Assembly: GCA_019310865.1 (NCBI GenBank)
Contig: JAFDDL010000009.1
Location: 1-19,507, forward strand
Length of the DNA stretch: 19,507 nucleotides
Source of the DNA: Deltaproteobacteria bacterium
GTDB taxonomy: Bacteria > Desulfobacterota > Desulfobacteria > Desulfobacterales > JAFDDL01
Reading direction: 5' to 3'
Shown here: piece by piece, positions 5,916-13,662 of the stretch
How positions within the stretch are numbered: the first letter of the stretch is position 1
Layout of the letters: each line of letters begins with the position of its first letter
Position numbers and translations under genes: made by a program
Notes under the pieces: model-generated
Seen by the model: the letters and a program-made list of their open reading frames with translations, nothing else
Database searches by the model: none
What the model was told of the DNA's origin: nothing

Positions 5916-7616
5916 ATGTCAAACTTTGTAATTATTGGTGGCGTCGCCCTGGGGCCCAAGGTCGCCTGCCGGATTAAACGCATGGATCCGGCTGCCCATG
6001 TCACCGTTGTGGATAAAGATAAATACATATCCTACGGGGGCTGCGGCATCCCCTACTATGTCGGCGGAGACGTTCCCGAGCTGAGCAGTCTCTTTTCAAC
6101 TTCAGCGGAAATCCTGCGTGATCCCCCCTTTTTTCATAATGCAAAAGGCGTGGACGTTCGGGTTGAAACAGAAGCCGTTTCCATCGACCGAAAAACCAAA
6201 TCCGTCCGATTGAAAACACCGGACGGCACCCTCTCGGATCAGCCTTATGACACGCTGATTCTGGCCACCGGCGCCGTTCCCGTTATTCCACCCATTCCCG
6301 GAGCGAATTTGCCGGGCGTCACCGTGATTGCCACACCGCACCACGCCGAAAATATTAAGAAAAAAATCGCCGGCGGCGAGATTGAAAAGGCGGTCGTAAT
6401 CGGTGGGGGGGCCATCGGCTTGGAGATGGCTGAGGCCCTGGGTGATCTGTGGGGGGTTGAAACCACATTGGTTGAAATGGCCGATCAGTTGTTACCGGGT
6501 GCGGTGGGACCGGACATGGCATTGCCGTTGAAAAAACACATGGAAGACAAGGGGATAAGCATTTGCCTGTCCGAGCAGGTCAACCGAATTCAGGGTAGCG
6601 CAGATACCGGGATATCTTTTGTGGAAACCACCAAGCGATGGATTCCCTGCGATCTGGTTGTCATTGCCGCCGGCGTTCGCCCCAACACGCATTTGGCGAA
6701 ACAGGCCGGCCTGGAAATCGGCGAAACGGGCGGCATTCGGGTGGATAAGCATATGCGGACCAGCGATTTGAATATTTATGCCGGGGGCGATTGCGTGGAG
6801 ATTTCCCATCTTGTTTCGGGTCAACCGGTTCACATGCCTCTGGGGTCACTGGCCAACCGCCAGGGACGGGTCATCGGAACCAATGCCGCCGGCGGCCGGG
6901 CAACTTTTCCGGGGACGGTGGGCACATTTTGCGTTAAGGCCTTCGACATGACGGTTGCCCGGGCCGGGTTGACGATTGGCCAGGCATCCGCGGCCGGTTT
7001 CGATGCTGTCAGTGCTGTGGTGTCCCAGGCAGACCGGGCGCATTTTTACCCCACTCAGCAGATGATGTGTATGAAACTCACGGCGGATCGCAACTCCCGG
7101 CAGATCTTGGGTGTAGAGGCCATCGGTGGCAACGGGGATGCCGTCAAAGCCCGAGTGGACGCTGTGGCCGCTCTCTTGCCCCATAAGATTACGGTGGATG
7201 TCATATCAAACCTGGAAGTTGCCTATGCACCACCCTTTGCCTCCGCCATGGATATCATCAACAGTGTTGCCAACGTTCTGGAAAACACCATTGAAGGCCG
7301 TCATCAGCCCGTGGATGCGGTGGATTTTTTGTCCGCTTTTCACAGCCATAATGCCCGCGTGCTGGATGTGAGAAGCAGGGTTCAGGCCGAACCATATCTC
7401 GAGAAATATGGCCGGCAATGGCAAAATATTCCCCAGGAAGAACTGCGAAATCGATTGGGAGAGGTGAAAAACGGAAACGCCATTTATCTTCTCTGCGGTG
7501 CCGGTCCCAGGTCCTACGAGGCCCAGCTCCTGCTAAGACAAAACGGCATTACCGACACCAAGAACATTCAAGGGGGCATGAAGATGCTTCAAATCAGTTC
7601 GTCGGAATTTTCATAA
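5916..7616 (+). CDS. CoA-disulfide reductase / NADH polysulfide reductase with C-terminal rhodanese domain
   Basis: 566 residues from ATG 5916, which has GAGAGG about 8 nt upstream. An in-frame upstream start at 5847 lies above the promoter and is unlikely. The flavoprotein part has an N-terminal FAD site (FVIIGGVALGPKVA), the single redox-active Cys43 in YGGCGIPYY typical of CoA-disulfide reductases, an NAD(P)H site VVIGGGAIGLEMAE, and IYAGGDC before the dimerisation domain. The last 90 residues form a rhodanese domain with RVLDVRS and the active-site loop LLCGAGPRSYEA (Cys527), similar in shape to the loop of characterised CoADR-rhodanese fusions. Enzymes of this architecture reduce CoA-polysulfide or polysulfide with NADH in the cytoplasm and are linked to sulfur respiration or persulfide detoxification. 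Both active cysteines are present. The exact sulfur substrate is inferred. Confidence 0.9.
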   Translation: MSNFVIIGGVALGPKVACRIKRMDPAAHVTVVDKDKYISYGGCGIPYYVGGDVPELSSLFSTSAEILRDPPFFHNAKGVDVRVETEAVSIDRKTKSVRLKTPDGTLSDQPYDTLILATGAVPVIPPIPGANLPGVTVIATPHHAENIKKKIAGGEIEKAVVIGGGAIGLEMAEALGDLWGVETTLVEMADQLLPGAVGPDMALPLKKHMEDKGISICLSEQVNRIQGSADTGISFVETTKRWIPCDLVVIAAGVRPNTHLAKQAGLEIGETGGIRVDKHMRTSDLNIYAGGDCVEISHLVSGQPVHMPLGSLANRQGRVIGTNAAGGRATFPGTVGTFCVKAFDMTVARAGLTIGQASAAGFDAVSAVVSQADRAHFYPTQQMMCMKLTADRNSRQILGVEAIGGNGDAVKARVDAVAALLPHKITVDVISNLEVAYAPPFASAMDIINSVANVLENTIEGRHQPVDAVDFLSAFHSHNARVLDVRSRVQAEPYLEKYGRQWQNIPQEELRNRLGEVKNGNAIYLLCGAGPRSYEAQLLLRQNGITDTKNIQGGMKMLQISSSEFS

Positions 7617-7647
7617 CCGTGCTCATTCAGAAATCGGGGGTATCTCT

Positions 7648-7679
7648 CTTAGGGTTCGCTTGCCTGAGCGAGCCCTAAG
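7648..7679. terminator. Hairpin after the CoA-disulfide reductase gene, probable terminator stem
   Basis: CTTAGGGTTCGC (7648-7659) pairs with GCGAGCCCTAAG (7668-7679), 11 of 12 as Watson-Crick pairs and one G-U, with an 8 nt loop. It sits 31 nt after the stop. No T tract follows directly, because the palindromic element begins here; a T-rich stretch resumes at 7841 (TGTTTAT). It may have been an ordinary terminator split by insertion of that element. Confidence 0.4.
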
Positions 7680-7840
7680 GGTTCGCGCAAAAATTAATTC
7701 ACAATTTTAGGTGCTGAGGCGCCCAGCTGGCAAGGCGCAAAAATTAAAGAATATCAGGATATTCTGTATTTTTGCAACGCCGCCAGATGGGATGGATCGG
7801 CACATAAAATGTGAAGTTATTTTTGCGCGAGCCCTAAGGG
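7668..7840. repeat. Nested palindromic repeat flanked by 14 bp direct repeats (MITE- or REP-like)
   Basis: GCGAGCCCTAAGGG occurs perfectly at 7668-7681 and 7827-7840. The outer arms 7673-7709 and 7805-7840 are reverse complements over about 37 nt, with four mismatches and one gap. Inside lies a second long hairpin (7727-7786). The element fills most of the gap between two convergent genes and ends 6 nt from the mutase stop codon. It has no reading frame. Its size (about 160 nt), symmetry and flanking direct repeats suggest a non-autonomous mobile repeat that also acts as a two-way terminator. Copy number cannot be known from one window. Confidence 0.6.
7727..7786. repeat. Inner 60 nt hairpin of the palindromic element
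   Basis: Four stem blocks pair in order: CTGGC (7727-7731) with GCCAG (7782-7786), GGCG (7734-7737) with CGCC (7778-7781), CAAAAAT (7738-7744) with ATTTTTG (7768-7774), and AGAATATC (7748-7755) with GATATTCT (7758-7765). Only two bases remain in the loop. It is almost fully paired over 60 nt. Confidence 0.65.
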
Positions 7841-7846
7841 TGTTTA

Positions 7847-9199
7847 TCATTGTGATTTGATCTTCTCCAGGGCGCTTTCCATCAAATCGCGAATTTCCGT
7901 CAATCGCCCCTCAGTCAGGGCCTCAAACCGAAGCACCAGGGCCGGCTGGGTATTGGAAGCCCGCACCAGTCCCCAGCCGTCATCGAATATGACCCGGGCC
8001 CCATCGATATCCACAACCTTGTACAGGCTGCGAAAATGCTCGGTTACCTTGGCCACGACATCAAATTTGCGATCATCCGGGCATTCCACCCGAATTTCAG
8101 GTGTCGAGAAGGTCTTTGGAACATCGCCCAACAGATCCGGAATGGTTTTATGCGTATCGGCAAGGATTTCAAGCAACCGGCAGGCGGCATAAGCCGCATC
8201 GTCATATCCGAAATACCGATCGCTGAAAAACATGTGGCCGCTCATCTCCCCGGCAAGCGCCGCGTTTTCTTCCTTCATTTTCTTTTTGATCAGGCTATGG
8301 CCGGTTTTATACATGATGGCGCGCCCGCCGTGTTTTTCGATATCGTCATACAGGGTCTGGGAGCATTTCACCTCGGCGATGAACGTGGCGCCGGGTTTTC
8401 GTGACAGAATTTCGCGAGAGAAAATGATCATCAGCTGATCGCCGAAAATCAGATTCCCCTGATGGTCCACCACGCCGATGCGATCTCCGTCTCCGTCAAA
8501 CCCGATGCCCACATCGAGTTTCTTCTCCCGCACAAGCGAAACCAGGTCGTTCATGTTCTTGATAACCGTCGGGTCCGCCTCATGGTTGGGAAACCGGCCA
8601 TCCATGTCGCAATAAAGATCGAACACCTCGCATCCAAGGGCTTTAAAGATCGGCAACACAATGGGGCCGGCGGTTCCGTTTCCGGCATCGACACCTACCC
8701 GTAGGGGTCTAGATAGAGAGATGTTGGTCGTGATGGTATCGATGTAATCCTGACGGACGTCGCATTGCGCCAGATGCCCCGTTCCGGTTACAAACTTCTT
8801 CTCATCGATGATGGTGCGAATCTGTTGAATTTGTTCTCCGAATACGGAATCGAGGCCGCGACATACCTTGAACCCGTTGTATTCGGGCGGATTATGGCTG
8901 GCCGTCACCATCACGTTCCCTTCTTTTTCCAGGTGACGAACGCTAAAATAGGAAATCGGGGTGGTGCAAACACCGATATCCGTTACCCGGCAACCGGTGG
9001 ACATCAGGCCGTCGATGACCAGACCTGCGTAAGACGCCGAAGAAAGCCGGCAGTCTTGTCCCACGGTCAGCTCGGTGCAACCATGCCGGCGAAGATAGGT
9101 TCCGATGCCTTTCCCAATATCGACAACCCCCTGATCATCCATATCTTTTCCCACAAGACCTCTGATATCGTACTCTCTGAAAATCTCTGGATTTAACAC
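7847..9199 (-). CDS. Phosphomannomutase / phosphoglucomutase
   Basis: 450 residues, the usual length of bacterial PMM/PGM (AlgC/ManB type). It interconverts hexose 6-phosphate and hexose 1-phosphate through an enzyme phosphoserine, feeding GDP-mannose or UDP-glucose for surface polysaccharides. All four active-site loops are visible: the phosphoserine loop TASHNPPEYNG (Ser101), the metal loop DGDGDR (235-240), the sugar-specificity loop GEMSGH (317-322), where Glu and Ser mark the mannose/glucose-using subgroup, and the phosphate loop RASNTQP (413-419). REYDIRG at the N-terminus is also typical. The start is GTG 9199, set by an unusually strong ribosome site. It is the last gene of the minus-strand cluster, 14 nt after uppP. 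Mannose versus glucose preference cannot be decided. Confidence 0.93.
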   Translation of the reverse strand: MLNPEIFREYDIRGLVGKDMDDQGVVDIGKGIGTYLRRHGCTELTVGQDCRLSSASYAGLVIDGLMSTGCRVTDIGVCTTPISYFSVRHLEKEGNVMVTASHNPPEYNGFKVCRGLDSVFGEQIQQIRTIIDEKKFVTGTGHLAQCDVRQDYIDTITTNISLSRPLRVGVDAGNGTAGPIVLPIFKALGCEVFDLYCDMDGRFPNHEADPTVIKNMNDLVSLVREKKLDVGIGFDGDGDRIGVVDHQGNLIFGDQLMIIFSREILSRKPGATFIAEVKCSQTLYDDIEKHGGRAIMYKTGHSLIKKKMKEENAALAGEMSGHMFFSDRYFGYDDAAYAACRLLEILADTHKTIPDLLGDVPKTFSTPEIRVECPDDRKFDVVAKVTEHFRSLYKVVDIDGARVIFDDGWGLVRASNTQPALVLRFEALTEGRLTEIRDLMESALEKIKSQ

Positions 9200-9200
9200 G

Positions 9201-9211
9201 GATCACCTCCT
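9201..9211 (-). promoter_or_regulatory. Full-length Shine-Dalgarno of the mutase gene
   Basis: On the minus strand AGGAGGTGATC directly precedes the GTG start and is complementary to the whole conserved 3' end of 16S rRNA. It fills nearly all of the gap to the uppP stop (9214). It supports the GTG start at 9199 and may compensate for the weak start codon. Confidence 0.75.
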
Positions 9212-9213
9212 GT

Positions 9214-10044
9214 TTAAAAAAATGAAATAATCAGCGCCAGTCCACCAATTGCCCAGCAATAGGGTGAAAAGACGGATAACCTGGCGGTTTTTACCATGTG
9301 AAGCAATATTTTTAATGAAAAATATCCAACCACTGCAGCGAAAGCGGTTCCGGCAAGAACAGAGCCGGCGGAAACCGAGCTTTTCTCGATGATGCCCGGC
9401 TCCAAGCTCATCACCAGGGCGCCGAGTATGGCCGGGATCACCAGTAAAAAAGAAAAGCGCCCGGCCAGCTCCCGATCCACACCGATGAGAACGGAAATGG
9501 CAATGGTGGAACCGGAGCGGGAAACGCCGGGTATGATGGCAAGCCCTTGAACCAGGCCGATTAAAAGCGCGTCCTTTAGACCGACCCGGTCCAGGGTCCG
9601 TCCTGCAGCCCGTTTGGTCCGCGTCAACCATAGCAGGCATCCGGTGACCATGAGCATCACCCCCACAAGCCGCGGACTGGCAAACAGTTGATCGGCAATC
9701 CCATGAAACAATACGCCCAGAATGCCGGTGGGAATGGTGCCGACAACGATCAGCAAAATCATCCGGACTTCCGGGTTCTCGCGCACCAGCGCCTTCGGGC
9801 CGCCGGCTGCTTTGATCAGGGCAGGCAGGCGAAACAATGTCGTGATCAATGCGGCAATTTCTCGATAAAATACAAACAAGATCGCCACCAGGGTGCCAAC
9901 GTGAAGACAGATGTCAAAAAAAAGCTCCTGTTCCTGAAATCCAAACAGGTGCTGAAACAACACCAGATGACCGGAGCTGCTCACCGGTAAAAACTCAGTC
10001 AGCCCTTGTATAATTCCCAACAGCACTGCATACAGCGGTTCCAA
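9214..10044 (-). CDS. uppP: Undecaprenyl-diphosphatase UppP (BacA)
   Basis: 276 residues, a hydrophobic multi-span inner-membrane protein of normal family length. UppP removes a phosphate from undecaprenyl diphosphate so that the lipid carrier can be reused for peptidoglycan and polysaccharide synthesis, and its overexpression gives bacitracin resistance. The two signature regions are intact: QGLTEFLPVSSSGH (13-26), with Glu17 and the serine cluster, and PGVSRSGST (172-180), with the catalytic Arg176. The start is TTG 10044 with AAGGAG about 7 nt upstream; no ATG alternative lies nearby. It lies 50 nt after the MoeA-PBP gene and 14 nt before the mutase gene, which supports joint transcription. 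Pairing with a sugar phosphomutase fits envelope precursor supply. Confidence 0.95.
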   Translation of the reverse strand: MEPLYAVLLGIIQGLTEFLPVSSSGHLVLFQHLFGFQEQELFFDICLHVGTLVAILFVFYREIAALITTLFRLPALIKAAGGPKALVRENPEVRMILLIVVGTIPTGILGVLFHGIADQLFASPRLVGVMLMVTGCLLWLTRTKRAAGRTLDRVGLKDALLIGLVQGLAIIPGVSRSGSTIAISVLIGVDRELAGRFSFLLVIPAILGALVMSLEPGIIEKSSVSAGSVLAGTAFAAVVGYFSLKILLHMVKTARLSVFSPYCWAIGGLALIISFF

Positions 10045-10094
10045 TTCAGTCTCCTTCCAGTCCGTATCATCCGTTCAACCCGCGGTGTGCCCGT

Positions 10095-12032
10095 CTATTC
10101 TACAAAAATCGTTTCCCCTGTCTTGGAAAGATCATAGCCTCCCAGTGCCTTGACACGCTTTTGAAAAGAATCGCTTGAGATCGTATTCAGCAGCATGCCG
10201 ATGGGTTCGGTATCCATATATATCCGGGGGATCACCAGATCATACTGTTCGGTCACCACCGGGATGAAATCGAGCCCCAATGCCTTGGCAGCGGCAAAAA
10301 TTCCGAGCCCCGCATCCACTGATTGACTCAGCACCGCCACCGCCACCGACATGTGGGTATACTCCTCATTGGTATATCCATGGATATCATCTGGATCAAC
10401 ACCAAGCTCCGAGAGTTTGAAATCGAGCAGAATTCGAGTTCCCGAGCCGGACTGGCGGTTGACAAACCGAACATCCGGCCGGCCGAGGTCTTCAATTCCG
10501 CGAATATTCTTTGGATTGCCCTTTAAAACAATCAGCCCCTGATCCCTTTGCAGCAACGTAACGAGCGCTACCGGCGTATCCTTCAAAACCTTTTTCACAT
10601 AGGAAATATTATATGAGCCGTCGGTTTCATCCAAAAGATGCGCACCGGCTATATGGCAACCCTTCTTTTTGATGGCCATCAGGCCGCCGATACTTCCCAC
10701 ATGGCTCGATGACAGGTTGATCCGCCCTTGATGCCCGGCGCGCAACTCATCGGCAAGTACATCCAATGCGTTGTCATGGCTCCCCACTGCAACGATGGTG
10801 TTTGCAATCCGGGATTCCGGCCGGATCAATTCAGCCGCGACCGGCTGCCGAGCGCTCAAGCCCTCCACATGGGCCGGAATTCGAATGATGCCGTCGGCTT
10901 CGGTAATGGAGGTGATGGTGCCGGCCCCCCTGGGAAGCGGTGTGGCCACCATCGTCTGTGCGACCTGTCCCAGCTTGACCCGCACGAATTCCTCCACCCC
11001 CAGCTTGGAGGCAATCTTGCGGGTCGGCGTCACGTCAATTGTGGGTCGTTTAGATTCCGGTTGCCCCAGCATGCAACAGATCAGCGGCGCAACAAACTGC
11101 TCAAAGGCCAAAATGGCTGATACCGGATACCCGGGAATGCCCACCACCGGCTTATTATTTATTTCACCCAGAATGACCGGTTTTCCCGGCATCATGGTGA
11201 CCCCGTGGACCCAGATGGTGCCCAATTCTTCGATGACATGTCGGGCAAAATCCTCCGATCCGGCCGACGAGCCGCCCAGGATCAGAACAATTTCGGCATC
11301 GCTGTCAACGGCCGATATCACTGTTGACCGAATAAGATCCACATCGTCGGTGAGGGTTTCCGCCCGCTCAAAGCACCCGCCAATGGCCTCGGCCATTTTT
11401 CCCAATACGTAAGCATTGGTCTCAATTACCTCTCCGGGCTTTAAATCCCGAAGGGAAAGCGTCCGCCAGTCCACCAACTCGCTACCGGTGGGAATAATGC
11501 TCACCAGGGGCGGAATCCGTACCGGCACTCGAAACAGACCGCCGGTTAACAACGCCCCCACACAGTAAGGGGTTACCAGGTGGTTCTGGGGAAACAGAAG
11601 CTCCGTGGCCACCATGTCTTCACCCATTTTGCGAACATGCTGCCAGGGATAGGCGGGCGCCTCGACGGTTATTTTTTCATCATCGGAAGCCTGGATGTTT
11701 TCAATCATGATCACCGCATCACAGGACTCGGGCAGAATATGCCCGGTATTCACATAAACCGCCCCATTACCGATGGTGAGCGTTTTGGGCGTTTGTTCAC
11801 TGGCGCCGAAGGTGTCGGCCGCCTTTACGGCAACACCATCCATGGCCGCAGCGTGGTATCCGGGAGCGGAGATGGCCGCCGCCAAGGACTCTGCCAGCAC
11901 CCGGCCAACTGCGTCCGGTGTCGATACCGTTTCGGTTTTTTGATAGGTGCGTTGGGAAAACCGATCAAAAAATATTTTCCTGGCCTCAGCCAGGGATTTC
12001 ATCTTCAGATAGACATTTCGTTTATGTTTCAT
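10095..12032 (-). CDS. MoeA-like molybdenum insertion protein fused to a PBP-like domain
   Basis: 645 residues, about 235 longer than ordinary MoeA. Residues 11-405 are MoeA-like (molybdopterin molybdenumtransferase): AMDGVAV (63-69), GEDM (137-140), PTGSEL (181-186), GGSSAGSEDF (253-262), MMPGKPV (280-286) and GIPGYPVS (298-305). Residues from about 410 to 645 resemble a cytoplasmic periplasmic-binding-protein-like module of the LysR/TupA ligand-binding type: INLSSSHVGSIGGL, DLGRPDVRFVNRQSGSGTR, and AVLSQSVDAGLGIFAAAKALG. Such fusions are known from archaea and anaerobic bacteria. The extra domain is often supposed to bind an oxyanion or a cofactor form, but this is not settled. ATG 12032 has AGGA about 6-7 nt upstream; Met11 is an alternative start. 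It follows the plain MoeA by 14 nt. Substrate choice between Mo and W is open. Confidence 0.88.
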   Translation of the reverse strand: MKHKRNVYLKMKSLAEARKIFFDRFSQRTYQKTETVSTPDAVGRVLAESLAAAISAPGYHAAAMDGVAVKAADTFGASEQTPKTLTIGNGAVYVNTGHILPESCDAVIMIENIQASDDEKITVEAPAYPWQHVRKMGEDMVATELLFPQNHLVTPYCVGALLTGGLFRVPVRIPPLVSIIPTGSELVDWRTLSLRDLKPGEVIETNAYVLGKMAEAIGGCFERAETLTDDVDLIRSTVISAVDSDAEIVLILGGSSAGSEDFARHVIEELGTIWVHGVTMMPGKPVILGEINNKPVVGIPGYPVSAILAFEQFVAPLICCMLGQPESKRPTIDVTPTRKIASKLGVEEFVRVKLGQVAQTMVATPLPRGAGTITSITEADGIIRIPAHVEGLSARQPVAAELIRPESRIANTIVAVGSHDNALDVLADELRAGHQGRINLSSSHVGSIGGLMAIKKKGCHIAGAHLLDETDGSYNISYVKKVLKDTPVALVTLLQRDQGLIVLKGNPKNIRGIEDLGRPDVRFVNRQSGSGTRILLDFKLSELGVDPDDIHGYTNEEYTHMSVAVAVLSQSVDAGLGIFAAAKALGLDFIPVVTEQYDLVIPRIYMDTEPIGMLLNTISSDSFQKRVKALGGYDLSKTGETIFVE

Positions 12033-12046
12033 GGGGGGTCCTGTTT

Positions 12047-13270
12047 CTATAACAATCTCACCATAACCCGCTCAGCCTGATCAAATCCCTCGGTATTCAT
12101 ATCGCACGCCACCAGACCATCGGCCTGCACCATGGTATGAAGAAGGCCGGATTTGCCCAGGATCGGTTCGGCCCAGTATTCCCCTTCCTTCTCGACGAGT
12201 TGGACACGGATGAAATCGATCCGGCCCTGGGCCGACGGGACATTTCTTGTCATGCGAGCCGGTATGGACCAGGTTCTTTTCTGCGTCAGGCCATTGAGCC
12301 GGTCCAGAAATGTTCGCACCACGGCATCAAAGACAACCATGGCGGATGTTACATGTCCCGGAAGCCCCCAAATGGGCTTTCCCTGGGCCTTGGCCAGTAT
12401 GGCGGGCTTACCCGGACTGATGGGAATACCATGTACAAGAATCTGCGATTGCGCAAGCCCGCTGAGCGCTTCGATGGTATAATCCCGTGCACCCACGGAA
12501 CTGCCACCGGATATGAGAAGCATATCGCATTGCTCATGCGCCTTTCGGCAGACGTCACTTAAGGCGCTTAGATCGTCGGGCACAATGCCGTAGTGAACGG
12601 GCCGACCGCCGGCAGCGGACACCTGGGCCGAAAGAGAATAGGAATTGACATCCCGAATTTTTCCATATTGCGGGGTCTCGGAAATGGGCACCACCTCATC
12701 TCCCGTTGAAATAATGCCGACAGTCGCTTTTTGAAAGACCGGTACCGACTCATGGCCGAATGCCGCCAGCAGGCCGATTTCCTGGGAGCGCAGAACCTGC
12801 CCACCAGTAAGCAGCGGCGCATCGGTCTTGAAATCCTCTCCCACCTGAACGACATGTTGTCCCGGGGCCACACTCTTGTAAACTTCAATGGTGGTTTCAT
12901 CCACGGCCTCGGTCTGCTCGATCATCACCACGCTGTCGGTCCCCGGCGGCAGGGCACCGCCCGTCCATATGCGCGCCGCCTGACCCGGCCGGGTATTAAA
13001 CTCCGGCCGTTGTCCCATGACAACGCTGCCCGATAGGGTTAAATAAGCTGGATTTGCCTCGGAGGCGCCAAAGGTTGACGCGGCCTGAACCGCATACCCA
13101 TCCATGGTGGATCGAATGAAATCCGGCAGATTCTCGCACGCAAACACCGTTTCGGCCAGAATGCGCCCATGGGCGCCCAACACCGGAAGCCGCTCGGAAC
13201 CCATCTGCGCGAAGGTTTTCGCATATGAAAAAACCGTATCAAGATCCGTTACATTAAAGAATGGTTTCAT
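12047..13270 (-). CDS. moeA: MoeA: molybdopterin molybdenumtransferase
   Basis: 407 residues, the standard MoeA length. MoeA inserts molybdate (or tungstate) into adenylylated molybdopterin, the final step of cofactor assembly in the cytoplasm. Motifs: STMDGYAV (54-61), RIWTGGALPPG (100-110), GED (144-146), STGDEV (188-193), DVNSY (207-211), GGSSVGARDY (255-264), SPGKPA (285-290) and GLPGHVTS (302-309). These cover the MoCF-binding subdomain 3 and the domain with the conserved acidic residues. ATG 13270 has no clear ribosome site; it lies 16 nt after the PII-like gene, so reinitiation is likely. Two MoeA paralogues in a row suggest separate Mo and W handling, as proposed for organisms with several MoeA copies; that is inference. 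Confidence 0.93.
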   Translation of the reverse strand: MKPFFNVTDLDTVFSYAKTFAQMGSERLPVLGAHGRILAETVFACENLPDFIRSTMDGYAVQAASTFGASEANPAYLTLSGSVVMGQRPEFNTRPGQAARIWTGGALPPGTDSVVMIEQTEAVDETTIEVYKSVAPGQHVVQVGEDFKTDAPLLTGGQVLRSQEIGLLAAFGHESVPVFQKATVGIISTGDEVVPISETPQYGKIRDVNSYSLSAQVSAAGGRPVHYGIVPDDLSALSDVCRKAHEQCDMLLISGGSSVGARDYTIEALSGLAQSQILVHGIPISPGKPAILAKAQGKPIWGLPGHVTSAMVVFDAVVRTFLDRLNGLTQKRTWSIPARMTRNVPSAQGRIDFIRVQLVEKEGEYWAEPILGKSGLLHTMVQADGLVACDMNTEGFDQAERVMVRLL

Positions 13271-13286
13271 AGAACTTTGTCTTTTG

Positions 13287-13613
13287 TCACCGCTGCGGTT
13301 TTGACAATTGACTTTCCAAACCAGCTGTCTGCTCTACAGCAAGCACAAAAGCGATACCGGTGCCGGGTTCGTTAAACCGGCCGGCCTCTTTAATGGCGGA
13401 CAGGACCAGCTCAACTATTTCATCATCCACCAGAAAAATAACCATATCCGTGCGAATATCCAGGCTAAGGCCGAAAAATGTGTTTGCCTCATGAATACCT
13501 GTACCCGAAGCGGCTATGATTGTCGCTCCTGTAGCGCCTACCTTTTTTGCCGAATTGACGACCCTGTCGGTCAAGTCCGGCTTAACCATTGCAATGATGG
13601 ATTTATAAGCCAT
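13287..13613 (-). CDS. PII-like (GlnB superfamily) signalling protein
   Basis: 108 residues, the size of a PII monomer. The ferredoxin-like core reads YKSIIAMVKPDLTDRVVNSA at the N-terminus, where GlnB has its first strand and helix. A B-loop-like segment GRFNEPGTGIAFVLAV occupies 78-93, with the GxG that in PII trimers binds nucleotide phosphate. The T-loop region is unlike GlnB: GTGIHEANTFFGLSLDIRTD (37-56) is short and lacks the uridylylated Tyr51. The protein is therefore probably a PII-like nucleotide sensor that controls a neighbouring transporter and not nitrogen assimilation itself. ATG 13613 has GAGG about 7 nt upstream. It lies 49 nt after the DUF1538 genes, and DUF1538 genes are known to be accompanied by PII-type genes. 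The ligand is unknown. Confidence 0.82.
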   Translation of the reverse strand: MAYKSIIAMVKPDLTDRVVNSAKKVGATGATIIAASGTGIHEANTFFGLSLDIRTDMVIFLVDDEIVELVLSAIKEAGRFNEPGTGIAFVLAVEQTAGLESQLSKPQR

Positions 13614-13662
13614 TGCGCACCCTCACTTTTCGCCCGATTCCTTCCATATTGAAGCGTTGCTC

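Noticed and set aside
7617..7846. CRISPR-like array in the repeat region
   Set aside because: Only two copies of a 14 bp direct repeat, with a palindromic interior and no spacer pattern.
10095..12032. Reading the long MoeA gene as a chimeric assembly of two separate genes
   Set aside because: The frame is continuous with no internal stop, the linker around residue 405 is natural for this known fusion, and no ribosome site or start lies at the junction.
13614..13662. Molybdenum-cofactor riboswitch upstream of the PII-like/moeA genes
   Set aside because: Only 49 nt separate the genes, far too short for that RNA class, and no fitting stems are visible.
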